From positions 806,001 to 870,000 of the forward strand of contig VNKQ01000014.1 in NCBI GenBank assembly GCA_016508695.1: a stretch of DNA of 64,000 nt, read 5' to 3'. This document shows, piece by piece, positions 11,952 through 24,296 of the stretch. The DNA is from Hyphodiscus hymeniophilus (lineage: Eukaryota; Ascomycota; Leotiomycetes; Helotiales; Hyphodiscaceae). The notes beneath the pieces were generated by a model. That model was not told where the DNA came from. It worked only from the letters and a program-made list of their open reading frames with translations, and searched no databases. How positions within the stretch are numbered: position 1 is the first letter of the stretch; each line of letters opens with the position of its first letter. The position numbers and the translations under genes were made by a program.

Positions 11952-14900
11952 CAGGGTTGTGATTTTAATTAATTATTTTAGTATTAATTTTAATTAATTT
12001 AATTTAATTAATTTTAATTGAGGTTTTTGAAAATTAAGTTAATTTTAATTTAAGGTAAATTAAATTAGATTAATTTTAATTAATTTTAATTAATTTTGAA
12101 TTCTAATTAATAATTAATTTAATTAATCTAATTATAGAAACTAAGTATATTTGTGAATAAGTATTTTAAGTCTTTAAAAACTATAAAATATATATAAAAA
12201 ATAATAGAAATTTATTTTTCTTTTAATCCTCTTCTTCTTTCTCTTCCTCTATATAAGAGTTATTTAACTCTAATATATCCTTAATTCTCCAACTTTTTAA
12301 TAATATAATCTTCTTAAGTTCTTTAGGATCTAAGTTATTCCTATTTTTAGTACTAATATTACTACTAATACTAAAAACCCTTTCTATAGAAGCCGAAGTA
12401 GCAGGAATTATTAAATACTTTTTAACTATTATATATAAAATAGGATAGTTATTTTTATTTGATTTCCAATATTGTAAAGGATTTATTTTAGAATTAGAAG
12501 TAGTATCTTTAATATAAGATAAAAACTCTTCTTCTCTTTCCTCTTCTTTATTATTAATAAAAATATCTTTATCTATATCTTCCGAATCCGAAGATTCATT
12601 ATATAAATTAATATTATTATTAATATTAGAATTATTTAAAGAAGATTTTATTAATAAATATTCTTCTTTTAATAACTCTAAAACGTCTTCTTTAATAGAA
12701 GGATAATGGAATAATAAACCCCCCTATTAAAATGACTTAATTTAAATCTAGGATCTAAAATTAAGCTTATAATATAAGGCTTATATTTTCTTAAAGAATT
12801 AAAATTTAATTCTTTAGGAAAATATTTTTCAAACTTAATAATACCTTTATCAATAGCTTCTATAAAGTTATTAATATTAATAGTACTATTTATTAGATTA
12901 AGACTTAAGATAAGATCTCTCTTTTTAGCTTCTAGATCTTTATATATTTTATAAATATATAATAGACTATAGTTTAAAGTAGTATATATTTGTCCTTGTA
13001 ATTTAGTACTAGGATAAACAAATATATAAAATATATCTCTTAAAGTACTTAAAATAAGCCAATCTTGTTCTAATAATATATACTTTTTAAAAGTATTATT
13101 AGAAGTATTATTAAATATATATTCTATTACTTTTCTTAAAGTAATAAATATATCTAACATTTTATAAGTAGAATTCCACCTAGTTATATTATCTAAGGGA
13201 ATTTTCTTATTATTAAACTTTTGAGGTATATCTCCCGAAAGCTTATATTTATTATAACCTTCTAAAAATAATTGTTGTAACTCTTAAGTATATTTAATAG
13301 AGGTTATAATTTTTCTTACTTTTTGGACTAGATTTAAATTAGATTCTATAATATTATTATTATTAATATTAATATTATTTGTAAAATCAGATAAATCTAT
13401 TTCTAAGTCTTTATTTAATAAATAAGTACTTAGAATATCTCCTACTACTATATTAATAATATGAGCTATACATCGAATATCGAATAACTCTTTATTATTA
13501 TTAATATTAATAATATTATTATTAATATATTTTAATAAAGTAGTATTATTAGAAGCATTATCTCTAGTAATAGAAATAATATTATCTAATTTTAAATTAT
13601 ATAAGTTAAATATTTTTATAATATTATTATATAAATATAAACCCGTATGACTTTCTAATAACTCTTCAAAACCTAATAATTTATAATTTAAATTTAAATC
13701 TTTATCGAAATAAATTAAAATTATTCCTAAATAAGCTTTTTGAGTATTAGAGGTCTAAGCGTCTAATACTATAGAAAATAAAGTATTATCTATAATAAGT
13801 TCTTTAAGAAAAAACTTATATTCTTTTAAAGAATTTTTATAAGTCTTATCTAATATAGTCTTTATTTTCCACCTATTAATAATAGGAGAAGATTTATTAT
13901 AATAATTTAATAAATCCTTTAAAGACTCTGAATTTAATATATTAAAAGAAAGATTATTCTCTATTATAAAATTTAAAATTTTTAATAAAGCCTCTTCTTC
14001 TATAAATTCATTAAAAGTATTAGATCGAATTCTTTTATTAGAGTTATTTTCTAAAGAAAAAAAATTAGATTTATTTTTAATTAAATTTAAATCTAAAGTT
14101 TTTAATTTAGCTTCGCTCTTAGTATTATAAGCTATATTAGCGTGTTTTGACTTATAATGTTGGATAAAATTAGAAGACTGAAAACCTTCTAATTTTATAG
14201 TTTTATTATAAGAACAAATAATACAAACGACTTTTATTTCTCTTTCTTTATTATAATTTATAGGTAATAAAGTCCGAGTAAATAGCTTATTTTTAAAAAT
14301 ATAAATAGATTCGTCTTCTAAAGAAGGTAAAGTATAAGTCGATTTATTATACTTCGAATTTATATATTTATTAGGTTCTATAATAGATAATTCTTGATTA
14401 TTATCTATTATTTCTTGTAAATTAGAACCTTGCTCTTGATTACTAATATTATCTTCTAGATAATTATTAATAGAGTTTATAGAGCTTTGAGAATCCATTT
14501 TAATATAATATATAATAGTTATATTATATTAAATAAACAATAAGGATAAAGTTTCTTAAAAAGATATTATAATATATTGTGTTTTATATTATAAAGAAGA
14601 GTGTTTGTTATTTAAAAAGTAAGAATCAAGTAGATTCTAAGGCCCCTTTATATAATAGTTTAAAAAAATCTAGAATATTCTATTTATATTACAAATAGAT
14701 TATTCTAGAACTCGATAGAATCCTATAGAACGTTCTAGTAAACTCTAGAAAAATCTCGCTTTTTAATTAGTAAATACTATTACTAATGCTTAGTAAGTAT
14801 TATAAACTATTATAAACTATTCTAGTACTTACTAGTGCTTACTAGAAGTATCTAAAGGTAGCTATAACATATAGATTTTTAAATTACTATATTTAGAAAT

Positions 14901-15053
14901 TAATTATTAATTTAATTTAATTATTAATTAATTTTCTTAATTTAATTTAATTTAGTATACGCTAGGATTAATTTAATTAATTTAGTATAGGTTTTCATTA
15001 ATTAATTTTAATTAGGGTTAAATTAAATTAAATTAATTAAATTCACAACCCTG
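11952..15053 (-). mobile_element. Complete hAT-superfamily DNA transposon, transposase inactivated
   Basis: The ends are inverted repeats starting CAGGGTTGTGA; 22 of the first 23 bases match between 11952-11974 and the complement of 15031-15053. The element is flanked by a perfect 8-bp direct repeat, GGTGTGTA, at 11944-11951 and 15054-15061, the duplication length of hAT insertions. At 3102 bp it has the size of an autonomous hAT. The interior is extremely AT-rich, unlike the flanks. Subterminal zones (about 11975-12130 and 14880-15045) consist of repeated TTAATTTAATT-like words, possibly old transposase binding sites. The encoded transposase is broken (see the pseudogene). The intact ends and duplication mean boundaries are certain to the base, barring later point mutation. 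Confidence 0.95.
12223..14498 (-). pseudogene. hAT transposase with BED-type zinc finger, two stops and a frameshift
   Basis: The frame starts at the ATG 14496-14498 and can be followed to a TAA at 12223-12225. The N-terminal part carries a BED-like zinc finger (C-x2-C in VVCIICSYNK, then HYKSKH as H-x4-H). The core shows hAT landmarks such as NITRWNSTYKML and LILDPRFKLSHF. The end shows the dimerisation motif (IPATSASIERVFS, then KNRNNLDP). Breaks: a TAG at 13755-13757 in LDA-TSNTQKAYLG, where hAT proteins usually have Trp; a TAA at 13284-13286; and a one-base shift in the six-base C run at 12719-12724. Both stops fit C:G to T:A transitions, as RIP produces. Codons are almost entirely A/T-ending. 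Confidence 0.9.
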
Positions 15054-15061
15054 GGTGTGTA
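15054..15061. repeat. Right 8-bp target-site duplication of the hAT element
   Basis: GGTGTGTA directly follows the right terminal CCCTG. It is identical to the left copy, with no mismatch. Confidence 0.93.
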
Positions 15062-17602
15062 TCGGAAATTTTAGCTCCTCAAACTTTAATTCTATCGAGA
15101 CGAGCGTGAGGAGAATACATGAGATCATCACAAAGTATCCGTGTCCGTTCCCTTGCTGTGGTTGTTCCCAGCTTCACCTAGGATTCCATGTCCAATTCCG
15201 CTGTGAGAGCTCTTAGAGCGGCATCCGAACTGATAGAAGCAGGTCTCGCTCTACTGCATCCAGTATTGAGACAATAGCGGATACCCTCCATCTCATGAGA
15301 TCTTTCCATCCAGGTCTCTGTGATAATTCGCAGAGATGCCAGACGCCGAATTGAAACGGCGCCCTAGAAGAGAAGGCTAGACCACACTTAAGTTCCACCT
15401 TTGAAGAAAGCAATGTCGGCTAAAGGCTCCGTCAGCAGAGAATATCATAAGGTTCTCAACGGCTGGGACTTTGATTTCCAAGCGAAACAAAATATGCACG
15501 TCTAAGCCAACCTCGGCTACTCGGTACAAGGATCTATGACCACCAAATCTGCAATCGACATCTCTTCTGACGGCAGCAGCTTTCGATGATTCCATATTTC
15601 AAAGACTACTGCCAGTTCTGGCAATGAATACTTCTAAACCCACACCAGATTAACGTTTCAAGTGAGTGTCCATTCCCATCTCTAGAGCTACATTGGACTG
15701 TAGCGAGCTCGAAATTGCGGGGTTACGTGTCAGTGCTCGAGTAAGCGGAGGATGCAAGTGTGGAAGTTGGAACACAGAGGTATTCATGCCCAGTAACAAA
15801 CAGCTGCACGAGTAATCAATCTTCGGAGGAATACTAGGCGGGTCTACAAGGATCCTTCCTGCTTTGAAGATTGTCTTTATGGTTTTCTCAACTCCTCCAC
15901 GGGACGCATTGAGATGCATCAAAACGCGCTCATGATCAATCCCATCACAATCCTCTGCACTGTGCTTCGAACTCAGACCATACCTTTTTGAGCGCTCAGT
16001 CGTTCGTTTCCCTTGGTTCATCCAACAATAAGTAGGTGTTATGCCCAGTTGGTGGAGCCTTGAGATGCATGGCTAATGTCATACAGCCAGCCATGCTCCA
16101 TGCATGCATGGTATTCGTCAGGGTTGGGTGGTATTACGCTACGTATCGATGTCAGACGACTTGACAACTTGAAAGTTAATACCTATGATCCTTAGGGCCC
16201 CAGATCTCTGGAGTATCACACTTGAACTGTGCAGTGAAATTTGGAGACGAACGCCAAAGACCCAAGTACTGTCAACGATGAGGCTGATTTATGGCCCTAG
16301 GACTGACGCTGGCGCGAACAACAAATATCGAGAATTGTGTCACCGCTCTGGCGGCGAAGGCAAGATTTCCGTGATGGCAGTATCCCCTTCGCTATCTACA
16401 GCACAACAGCCCATCAATCGAACTCAAAGGCACCACGATCGCCGCCACGCAGAACGTTGACTTCGTCCCTGCTCCAGGCTCCAGGTGGCCCTGCAAACTT
16501 GCTGTAGCCACTCCGGCACCCATCCGGCACTCAATTGCGAAGGCCAATGATAACCCAGAAACGAGTCAGAATTTCTTCTGCTAAACCTCAAAAGGCCGTC
16601 TCCGAAACGTGGCCTGACTAGTGATTAATTCGCAATCTATGACTAAAAGACTACGAGTCTGGGCTGACTGGCTACTTCACCAGTCTGGCCTACGATTGCT
16701 CGATAATAGCCTGAACCTTACTGGCTCCCGAGATAAATCCATTCAGAAGGTTCACGAACCCAAACAGATAACCTCAGCTAACCTCGCAAAAGGACTCCTT
16801 TATGGACTTTACTTGTTATGAAATGATTGAGCTGTTGAGACGGTCGCTTGATTGGCGTGCGAATCGACAGTTCGAATACGCGAAACTGTTGAAACACATA
16901 GACCCGCATCGTCCCAGGCTTGTGATAGATTGAGCACCCATCGACGATGTCCTTGTGATGAGATTCGAATGCATAGCCCAGATCGCTTTCACACAATCCA
17001 GCTCATCCAAAGCGCGTGGAGTATAGAGTGTTAGCCATGAGATTATCATTGATATAAATCAAGACATGTGCATCCTACACACGGAGTAAGGCCAGCGATG
17101 TCGTTGTTTCCTAGGGGCGCTTCTGTATCATATGCCGAAGTGCGTGTTCTGAATGAGTGATCAAGTACCTTGAACACAAAGATTAGCGTTCATTAATTGA
17201 GCGCTTTCACCAACTTCGAGAGCCAGAGAAGTTGGCGCCATGTAAAGGTGTTAAGACCTCTTGTGCTCTTTCGAAGTGTCAGTTGAATAACGGTCTGCAA
17301 GGCTGACGTACAGCCGCATCCTAACAATCAAAATCCATTCATGAACATAACAATCTGGAAACGAGACACTCCCCAGATTACAATGCGATACTTGTGTATA
17401 AAAATAATAGCAGAATTCGTAAAGTTATTCATTGCATTGTTTGCGGATCTACTTTGATGGGTGCGAGGCTTAGTGCCTGAGGCATCATGATACGCTCGTC
17501 GGCATAGCTGCTGCTGAATTTCGCGTGAATGCATTCATGCATGCAACACCGAGCGCCATGATGATTGCCAACTAAGTCATTGTCCCTGAATCGTTCCTAA
17601 AC
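15062..17602. other. 2.5-kb region with no supported gene
   Basis: The composition returns to normal after the transposon. Minus-strand open frames at 15213-15413, 15377-15595 and 15650-16021 overlap or adjoin, and the longest has 123 codons, but I recognise no family and see no convincing splice chain. A plus-strand frame at 16185-16460 is equally anonymous. The SIP3-like promoter should lie in the last few hundred bases. A fast-evolving or decayed gene cannot be excluded. Confidence 0.35.
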
Positions 17603-20600
17603 ATGACCGAGCTTGTTACGCAACCTGCTTTCGAGAAAGTCACCACTCCTTTGAGCTTGATTCCTGTTGGTCTGAAGGAAGCCGCGCTCGATTCGCCTAC
17701 GTTTCGCGCAACCGCAGTCCATTTCTCGGACCAAGTCGAGATCATCGAGAAATGGCTTGATGCATATGTCAAATCCATATCGAAACTCGCCCACGATGTC
17801 TCGTCACTCGAAGAGACCTTTAATGCTTTCCTCCTTCGATCTGTTCCTCCTGCAAATATATCCGAAGCAGTACTCGATCATGACTATACTTTATTGGCAA
17901 TGAAGAGGTTCGGTGAGGGTTCTCGAGAATGGTGGTCCCAGGTGCTCTTTGGAATGAAGAAGATGGATGCGAATATTGTTGATCCCATCAAGTCATTTAT
18001 GACGGGAGAGTATGTTCTACTGGTTCTTGTATCAGATACTTGCTTATTCGGTGTCTAGGCTACGCAATTTCAAGGATGCCCGCCGGTATCTCGAACAAAC
18101 TCAAAAGTCTTTTGACAATACTCTCGCAAGATATGTTGGCCAATCGAAGACGAAGGAGCCCTCTTCCCTCCGAGAAGACGCATTCCAGGTCCACGAAACG
18201 CGGAAAGCATACCTCAAAGCCTCTCTAGATTTCTGTCTACTCGCACCTCAACTACGATACACCATCGACAAGCTCCTAGTTCGAGTGTCTTCTGATCAAT
18301 GGCGGGAAATGAAACGTTCGCGAGAGCTTGGTGGTGCCAATTTTGCCAAGTGGGGCAGTGAGATGGATCGTGTGCGTGGGTGGAGTAAGGAAATGGAAGC
18401 TGGTGAGAGCATCTTCAGGCGGGAGTTACAAGTTGCTAGACGAGATATCGCAGAGACTGCATCTCAAGCTTCCAAACCTTCACGAGAACTGGAAGACTAT
18501 AATCTGTCAACAGTGGCTTTTCTTGGATCCAAGGGGCCATCAGCCGTCAATCTCCAATCGCAGGGCAAGGACAGCGAGCGATCTGAGAAGCAAGGCTGGC
18601 TCTTTATTCGAACCATATCTGGAAAACCTGCCCGAACCATCTGGATACGACGCTGGTTCTATGTCAAAAATGGTATATTCGGTTGGTTAGTTCAAGGTGC
18701 TCAGTCTGGTGGAGTTGAAGAGAGTGAAAAAATCGGCGTACTTCTATGTAACGTACGACCGGCTGTACAGGAAGAGCGGCGCTTTTGTTTCGAAGTCAAG
18801 ACGAAAAATCAGACAATTCTCGTTCAAGCAGAAACTCAAGGGCAGCTGATGGAGTGGTTGGGAGCATTCGAGGTGGCGAAGAACAAAGCTCTCGAAGCCA
18901 GCGCAAACGATGATTATTCTTACCCGGGTGGCGTCGATCCAGCTTTTGCAATCACTCCACCTTCAATTCCAGAGTTTGCGGCCAAGTCATCGGATGGACA
19001 TGTTGCTCATGGCAGCGATGATTTAGCTGCTGCTGGATTCGACAGATCCGGAACGCTACCAATTCCTGGCCCGGAAATGGGCAGCCTGGCGAGTAGAAGT
19101 AGCTTTGACGTGAGTGGGCCCCGACGTTCCATCACTACGAGAGAAGAAGGAGAGAGCAGCAGAGACCATGCAGCGAGGATCATGCAGAAACTAGATCTCC
19201 ATCGAAAGTCCGCCGTGCCGGACAATGCACCCCAAGTAGCTCCTTCTCCTGCACTATCGAGTGGCATTGCCAGTCTGATATCCGCAAGCCACACCATTTT
19301 GCCTGTATACGCAGCAGGCCCTCCGACCACAGAGGCAGCCAGTTCATCAAAAATGCCGATGTTAACACCTACAATAGAGCTACAAGCCAGTACCTTAGCC
19401 CCTTCAACTTTGGCAAATCCACCTGCGCCAACAAACTTGAGCAAGTCGGCTGTTATAGTCAGTGGCGAACGTGGTATAGGAATCGGTCGAAGCGACGCAA
19501 CTGGCGGCATGCCCAGCGGAATCATGGCAAATCTATGGGGCAGTAGTAATTGGGGGTATATAAATCGACTCGAAAAGGGCGAAATCAAAGCCCTTGGAAG
19601 CGTTAATCGATCAGTCCCTGCGAGCCCAAACATAAAACCACTCGACCCATCTCCAACTATTAGGAATGACGAAAACCGTAAGCCAGATTCTGAACCCTCA
19701 GACCTGACTCCAATGACAATCAACACATCGACTGACCCTGTAGCCAATCCAGCCACTCACCATCGGAAAGCGATCAGTGTTGACGTGGAAGCCTCCCGAC
19801 TTCAGATGCAATCCGCGGCAAAGGCGGAAGTCTTTCCCAGCAATTATCCGTTGGCGTTGAAGACTCAAGAAGCCCAGTTCCGCATGTTGTTTCCCAACGT
19901 ATCGAGAAATGACAAAATTTTGATGGTATTCCGTGCTACTTGGAACCCAAACGAGCAACAAGAATTTCCTGGCAGAGTCTATGTCACCCAGAATGATATC
20001 TACTTCTATAGTCATCATTTGGGCTTGGTCTTGATTTCAAGTATCAGTATGGAGAACATAACCGAGGTCACAGCTGCACCAGGCAAGGACTGCGATTTCA
20101 TCTTTCTCCACCTTCGGGAGGATGTTACCAAGAACGGCTTCACGAGAATCACCATCAAGACTTTCCTAGAGCCACTCCGATTACTTCAATCGAGATTGAA
20201 CTTCCTCATCGATATATCTCAAGCCGATGAGCCTATGACTCTCGAGAATATCATAGCCGCGCTAATAAAAATGGAGAGTGATGATCCCATGCGAAGTCCA
20301 AGCATGGAGAGTTGGGAAGATATCTCAGTCAATACCCCTATAGATGATGGAACAGCAACAGGCAGAAGTCGTAAACATCAAGATTTAAGGGCTAGTATCC
20401 ACGTCGAGCGAGGCTTGCATCTGGGCAAGGCGCACAAGGAGATCACGAAATTCCAGTTACCCTCTCAACCGGTAATCTATGAGCCCACTGACATGCAGCG
20501 GAAGGCAGTCGAACGCCAGTTCGAAATCAGTCCAAAAGCTCTGTTTCATGTCATGTTCGGAGACAAGAGTGCTGTATTTCAACTGCTCTACCATGAGCGT

Positions 20601-21971
20601 CGCGCCCAACGTATTGCTCAGGGACCTTGGCTTCCCTTAGATGGAGGTAATATGCGCCGTGACTTCCATTTCCAGATCGACTACTTGGATTACTTTGGTC
20701 GAGCACGCCAGGCCAACGTTATTGACTACCAAGTCATTGACATCATGAACGACCACGTCTGCTACGTTATCTCTGACTTCAAGACCCCATGGCATCTCCC
20801 ACATCACAAGGACTTCTTGTTGGTCTCGAAGATAGTCATAACTCACGTCGCAAAGTCCAAATGCAAGCTGGCAATTTACACGAGAGTCGACTGGTCCAAG
20901 TCCCCGACATTCTCGAAGGGTTTGGTTGAACGACAAGCTTTGGATGATTCAGGACTCGATGCTTTCGATCTGGCAGATGTCATTGCGGATCAAGTGCGCA
21001 AACTAGGGCCGCAAAGCCGGACGAAGAAAGCCATACACATTTTTGGATATGTTGGACAGCAAACATCTGTCTCGCTCTTCTCGACCACTACATCTGGTTC
21101 CTCGAAGCGGCCTCAGATTAAACAACGAACTCTTACTAATATGTTGTTCGAAACTCTTAGCTCCTTCGGAGAAAGTGCGATTACTTCTTTGATGATGTGG
21201 ACCTTTGCTGCTCTTCAGTCACTATGGAAGATCTGCAATGCGAATAGCATTATTCTGACTGCGCTCCTTCTGAGTATCCTGACGAACGCCTTTTTCACAT
21301 CAAGAGATACATCGAATTGGTGGGCCGAACGGAATGCTGCAAATTTCATGAGCAGAATTGGGGTTGGACCAAACCCAATGATGAGCAAAGCAATATACCT
21401 GAAAGATCTTAACAACGCACTGGTTGCTGTTCCGTTTGAAATGGCTGGAGAATCACGCAGTAGATGGTAAAGGAATCTCGTTCCGCACTTTTCACTTCAG
21501 CTAACCTCAAATAGCTACGAGCAATTCAGAGATATAGCTAATGCCACCGATATGGATTCCCCATTCGAAACAGCTGCAAATTCCTTCTCCGGAACCGCTA
21601 CTCGATCAACAGCTAGGCGATTGCGGCGAACTCGCCAACACCTCGGATCGTATCGGCATGACTTGATGGTCGCCATGCGGGTAGTCAACAATGTGGAGCG
21701 GGAGATGTTGCAAGCCGAATGGGAGAACTGGCTGCTTGATGAGAACGCAAGATGCAAGCAGGTCCAATTGATACTACGAGAAAACTTTGGAAACATTTCG
21801 CCAACAAAGCGGACCAAGGGGGCCGATTCCCAGCAGGTTCTCGAGGCTAAGGAGCGAGAGAGGAGTGCTAGAATAGAAGACCTGAGGAAGTGGCAGGAGG
21901 AGTATTGTGGCAGTTGTAAAGTAGAGCAGGAGAGACTGCTCGGCGGGAGGCAGCAGCTTGCCTTTACATGA
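17603..21971 (+). CDS. SIP3: SIP3/Lam-family BAR-PH-GRAM-VASt membrane protein
   Basis: Likely sterol-transfer protein anchored in the ER at contacts with the plasma membrane, the role known for yeast Lam1/Lam3 (Ysp1/Sip3). Three exons, 17603-18009, 18059-21466 and 21515-21971, give 1423 residues. Introns are 18010-18058 (GTATGT...CTAG) and 21467-21514 (GTAAAG...ATAG). Order of domains: BAR-like helical region at about 10-260; PH domain at about 312-412 (GWLFIRTISGKPARTIWIRR); Ser/Pro-rich linker; GRAM domain at about 735-845 (NPNEQQEFPGRVYVTQNDIY); VASt domain at about 956-1125 (DFHFQIDYLDYFGR, FKTPWHLPHHKDFLLVSKI). A hydrophobic helix near 1199 (IILTALLLSILTNAFF) and a C-terminal coiled coil follow. 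Domain order matches the longer Lam1/Lam3 branch. Whether it is strictly orthologous to Sip3 or Ysp1 is not decidable here. Confidence 0.92.
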
Positions 21972-22363
21972 TAGGATGTATGATTTTCAATGAGTATGGG
22001 GAGTGGCAGCATGATGCATGGGATTGTCATTTGAGCGCGGCGTTGGTGGGGCTCATGTTATCTATGTAGTGATTCTATACCATTGATACCAGTATGTACT
22101 TGTTCTGTATATAGTGGTTGTGCGAAGTGGTTGATTTCCGGCGAAAATGAGCCATTTTCCCTGTTGCTGAGAGGCTAAGAACCAGATCTTCACATGGGTT
22201 TCATCATTGGTCAAGTTGACAGCTCTTTTACATATTTATGAAACGCAATCATATCACATTCAATTTATCAATTTTAAAATCAACGCTTTTGTTATTCGCT
22301 AAGTCATCGTGGAAGAGATCTGTTCAGCAGATCCTTCGTAAAAGTGAGTGATAAGGGCACACT
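21972..22363. other. Convergent 3' intergenic region
   Basis: This separates the 3' ends of the SIP3-like gene (+) and the unknown five-exon gene (-). AT-rich words near 22230-22300 suit polyadenylation. No gene seen. Confidence 0.45.
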
Positions 22364-23668
22364 TCAAAGTTCGCTCTCAACCGTATCAAAGATGGACTCC
22401 AAATCGATCTTCATACGCGCAGCAGCCTGGTCCAAAACACGCTTTACCTCTGCCACGAGTGGTTGCTGCTCTGGGACGGCGAGTTTGTGGAAGATGTTGG
22501 CGCGAAAGACTGTGTGGACAGCATCCGGAAGCTTCATACACTCCTCCTTGAAAATCTGCGGTGAGGACGCGTCAGGACGCTTGTGTTCTTTCTCAACTCC
22601 GCTAGAGGGACGAAGAATGCTTACAGATGGGACAGCGACTCGGATCGTGTCTGAGCCCCAGAGCGCCATACGAGCTCTGGAACGCTCGTAGAACTCGGCA
22701 CTAAGAGTTTTTTCTTCGGCCATAAGTTTAGCCAGCGCACGACTACCGAACTCGTCCTCATTATCGTCCACCTTAGTATCCTAATCTTCAGGTTAGAAGA
22801 GAGCGATTAGGGGGGAAGTTGGCATTACCTTAGGCGACATATCAGGCTTTGCAATCGTTGGGTTTTGACGAACGATTAGGGCATTCTCTTTCTTGCTGCC
22901 AGGTTGATCCTCAAGCTGCTTAGCCTTGAGTAGCTCACTCGATGACTTCGCCTGCGCCATTTTATTGTGCTCAGCCATTTCGACTTTGATCTTCATCCTC
23001 TTGTTCGTACGGACTATCTTCGCTGGTTCCTGCATAGCATTCGTTGGGGCTGGTCTCATGCTGGAGCTGGAAGTCGGCATCTCGTTCTTTCGGATCTTCT
23101 TCGCAGGCTCCTGGCCATTGACAGTTGGGGCTTGTCTCTTTTTGGTTGTGGATTGCGTAGCGGGGGCTTCCTAGATGCCATATGTTAGCTTTCTTGGCAT
23201 AGTTCTAGCATTCAGCCATTAATGCTATACGGAAATGTACCTGAGACTCAAGCAATGCAGGTGCCATTACGGCAGTAGAGGCTTTCTTTGGAGGAGTGTA
23301 TCTTAGTGAGAACGGAGGCCTGATGTTACGAGAAGGGGCGATGAGATGAGGGGGAGGAGTTGCGGCAGTTGCGACAGTTGCGACCTGCTGATGATCAATA
23401 TTTTGGCTTCAAATTAGGTTTACTCGGAATGAGGATGTGCGGCTCACTTTTGGAGTGCCGTGGGATGAGGACTTCGCGCCTTTGACAGTTGTGGGAACGA
23501 CCTGCTGATGGTTTATGATTATTAAATGCCTCAAATTGAAATTTTTAGGTGGAAAGTGAGATATTGACAAAAAACGCAGTCGACTTGAACGGAAATGAAG
23601 AGGTAAGTTGGGTTTGGAGGTAAGGACGTTTGAGATTTGCTTACCGTTCGGGCTCCATCAGTTGCCAT
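22364..23668 (-). CDS. Basic five-exon protein of unknown function
   Basis: I do not recognise this family. Five exons, 23645-23668, 23448-23501, 23241-23384, 22829-23170 and 22364-22780, join to 326 residues from the ATG at 23666-23668. All four introns are GT-AG and in phase 0. Exon 1 has only 8 codons and exon 2 only 18. Residues 1-190 are disordered, rich in Ala, Pro, Thr and Lys, with basic clusters that look like nuclear signals (TKKRQAP, AKKIRKNE, RTNKRMKIK). The C-terminal 140 residues are acidic, then helical (ALAKLMAEEKTLSAEFYERS, LVAEVKRVLDQAAARMKIDL). A nuclear or chromatin role is plausible from composition only. The last pieces of introns 1 and 2 and the first bases of the following exons resemble each other (see findings). 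Confidence 0.75.
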
Positions 23669-23782
23669 ATTGTCTGTTGACGTTAGAACCGCTTCTGAAA
23701 ATTAAGCGAGTATTAACCGAGGTGGACCCGTCAGGCTCGGCTAAAAAAGGGGTACTCCATACGGGAACCTGCGGCTGACTAA

Positions 23783-24296
23783 TCATGGTGTCGTCACGAG
23801 GAGACTTCCCAAGGGGAAGCTGCCCACTGCATGCACAGAGCGAACAGAGCGAACGGACTTGGTTGATTTGATGCTTTGATTTGAACTGCTGGTAGAGAGC
23901 GATGGAGACTTGGCCAGGAGAAGCAAGCCTTGCCAGATTCTCAGTAGAGCCACAGCAGAGTTCTGTTCTCTGGACGCCGAGAAGCTTCGTCTTACCTCCC
24001 TGCCATCTTCAGACACAGCAATAACACCATTCTCATCTTCGATCACTTCTTTTAGTTTCCATCCTTCAGCAACTACTTGAGTACGCTCATTCCCATCATT
24101 TTCTCAAGCACATCGGAGCCTCTTCGAAATTCCAATGCGTCGCATAACCTTTATAGCAGGCTCGTTCTGCGTCCGTGGCAAATAGCATGTCCGTGTCCGA
24201 GTAAGAGAGAGTTCTGCAATCGCTCGACAGGGCATTTTTAATTCCAACCCATTCAACGCCCCCTTTCCTTCTCGCTCCCTCGCTCGGCGTGCACAT
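23783..24296 (-). pseudogene. Possible decayed coding fragment
   Basis: Two minus-strand stretches look like real protein but lie in different phases. The upstream one contains SDTDMLFATDAERACYKGYA (within 24096-24296). The downstream one contains VIEDENGVIAVSEDGREVRR (within 23783-24046). They would connect through a one-base shift near the A-run at about 24100. No ATG-to-stop gene or splice site explains the join. The family is not recognised. The upstream ORF of 66 codons opens with MCTPSEGARR. Confidence 0.35.

Noticed and set aside
19007..19756. Long minus-strand open frame (249 codons) inside the SIP3-like gene
   Set aside because: It lies opposite a well-supported coding exon and its composition is the shadow of the Ser/Pro-rich linker.
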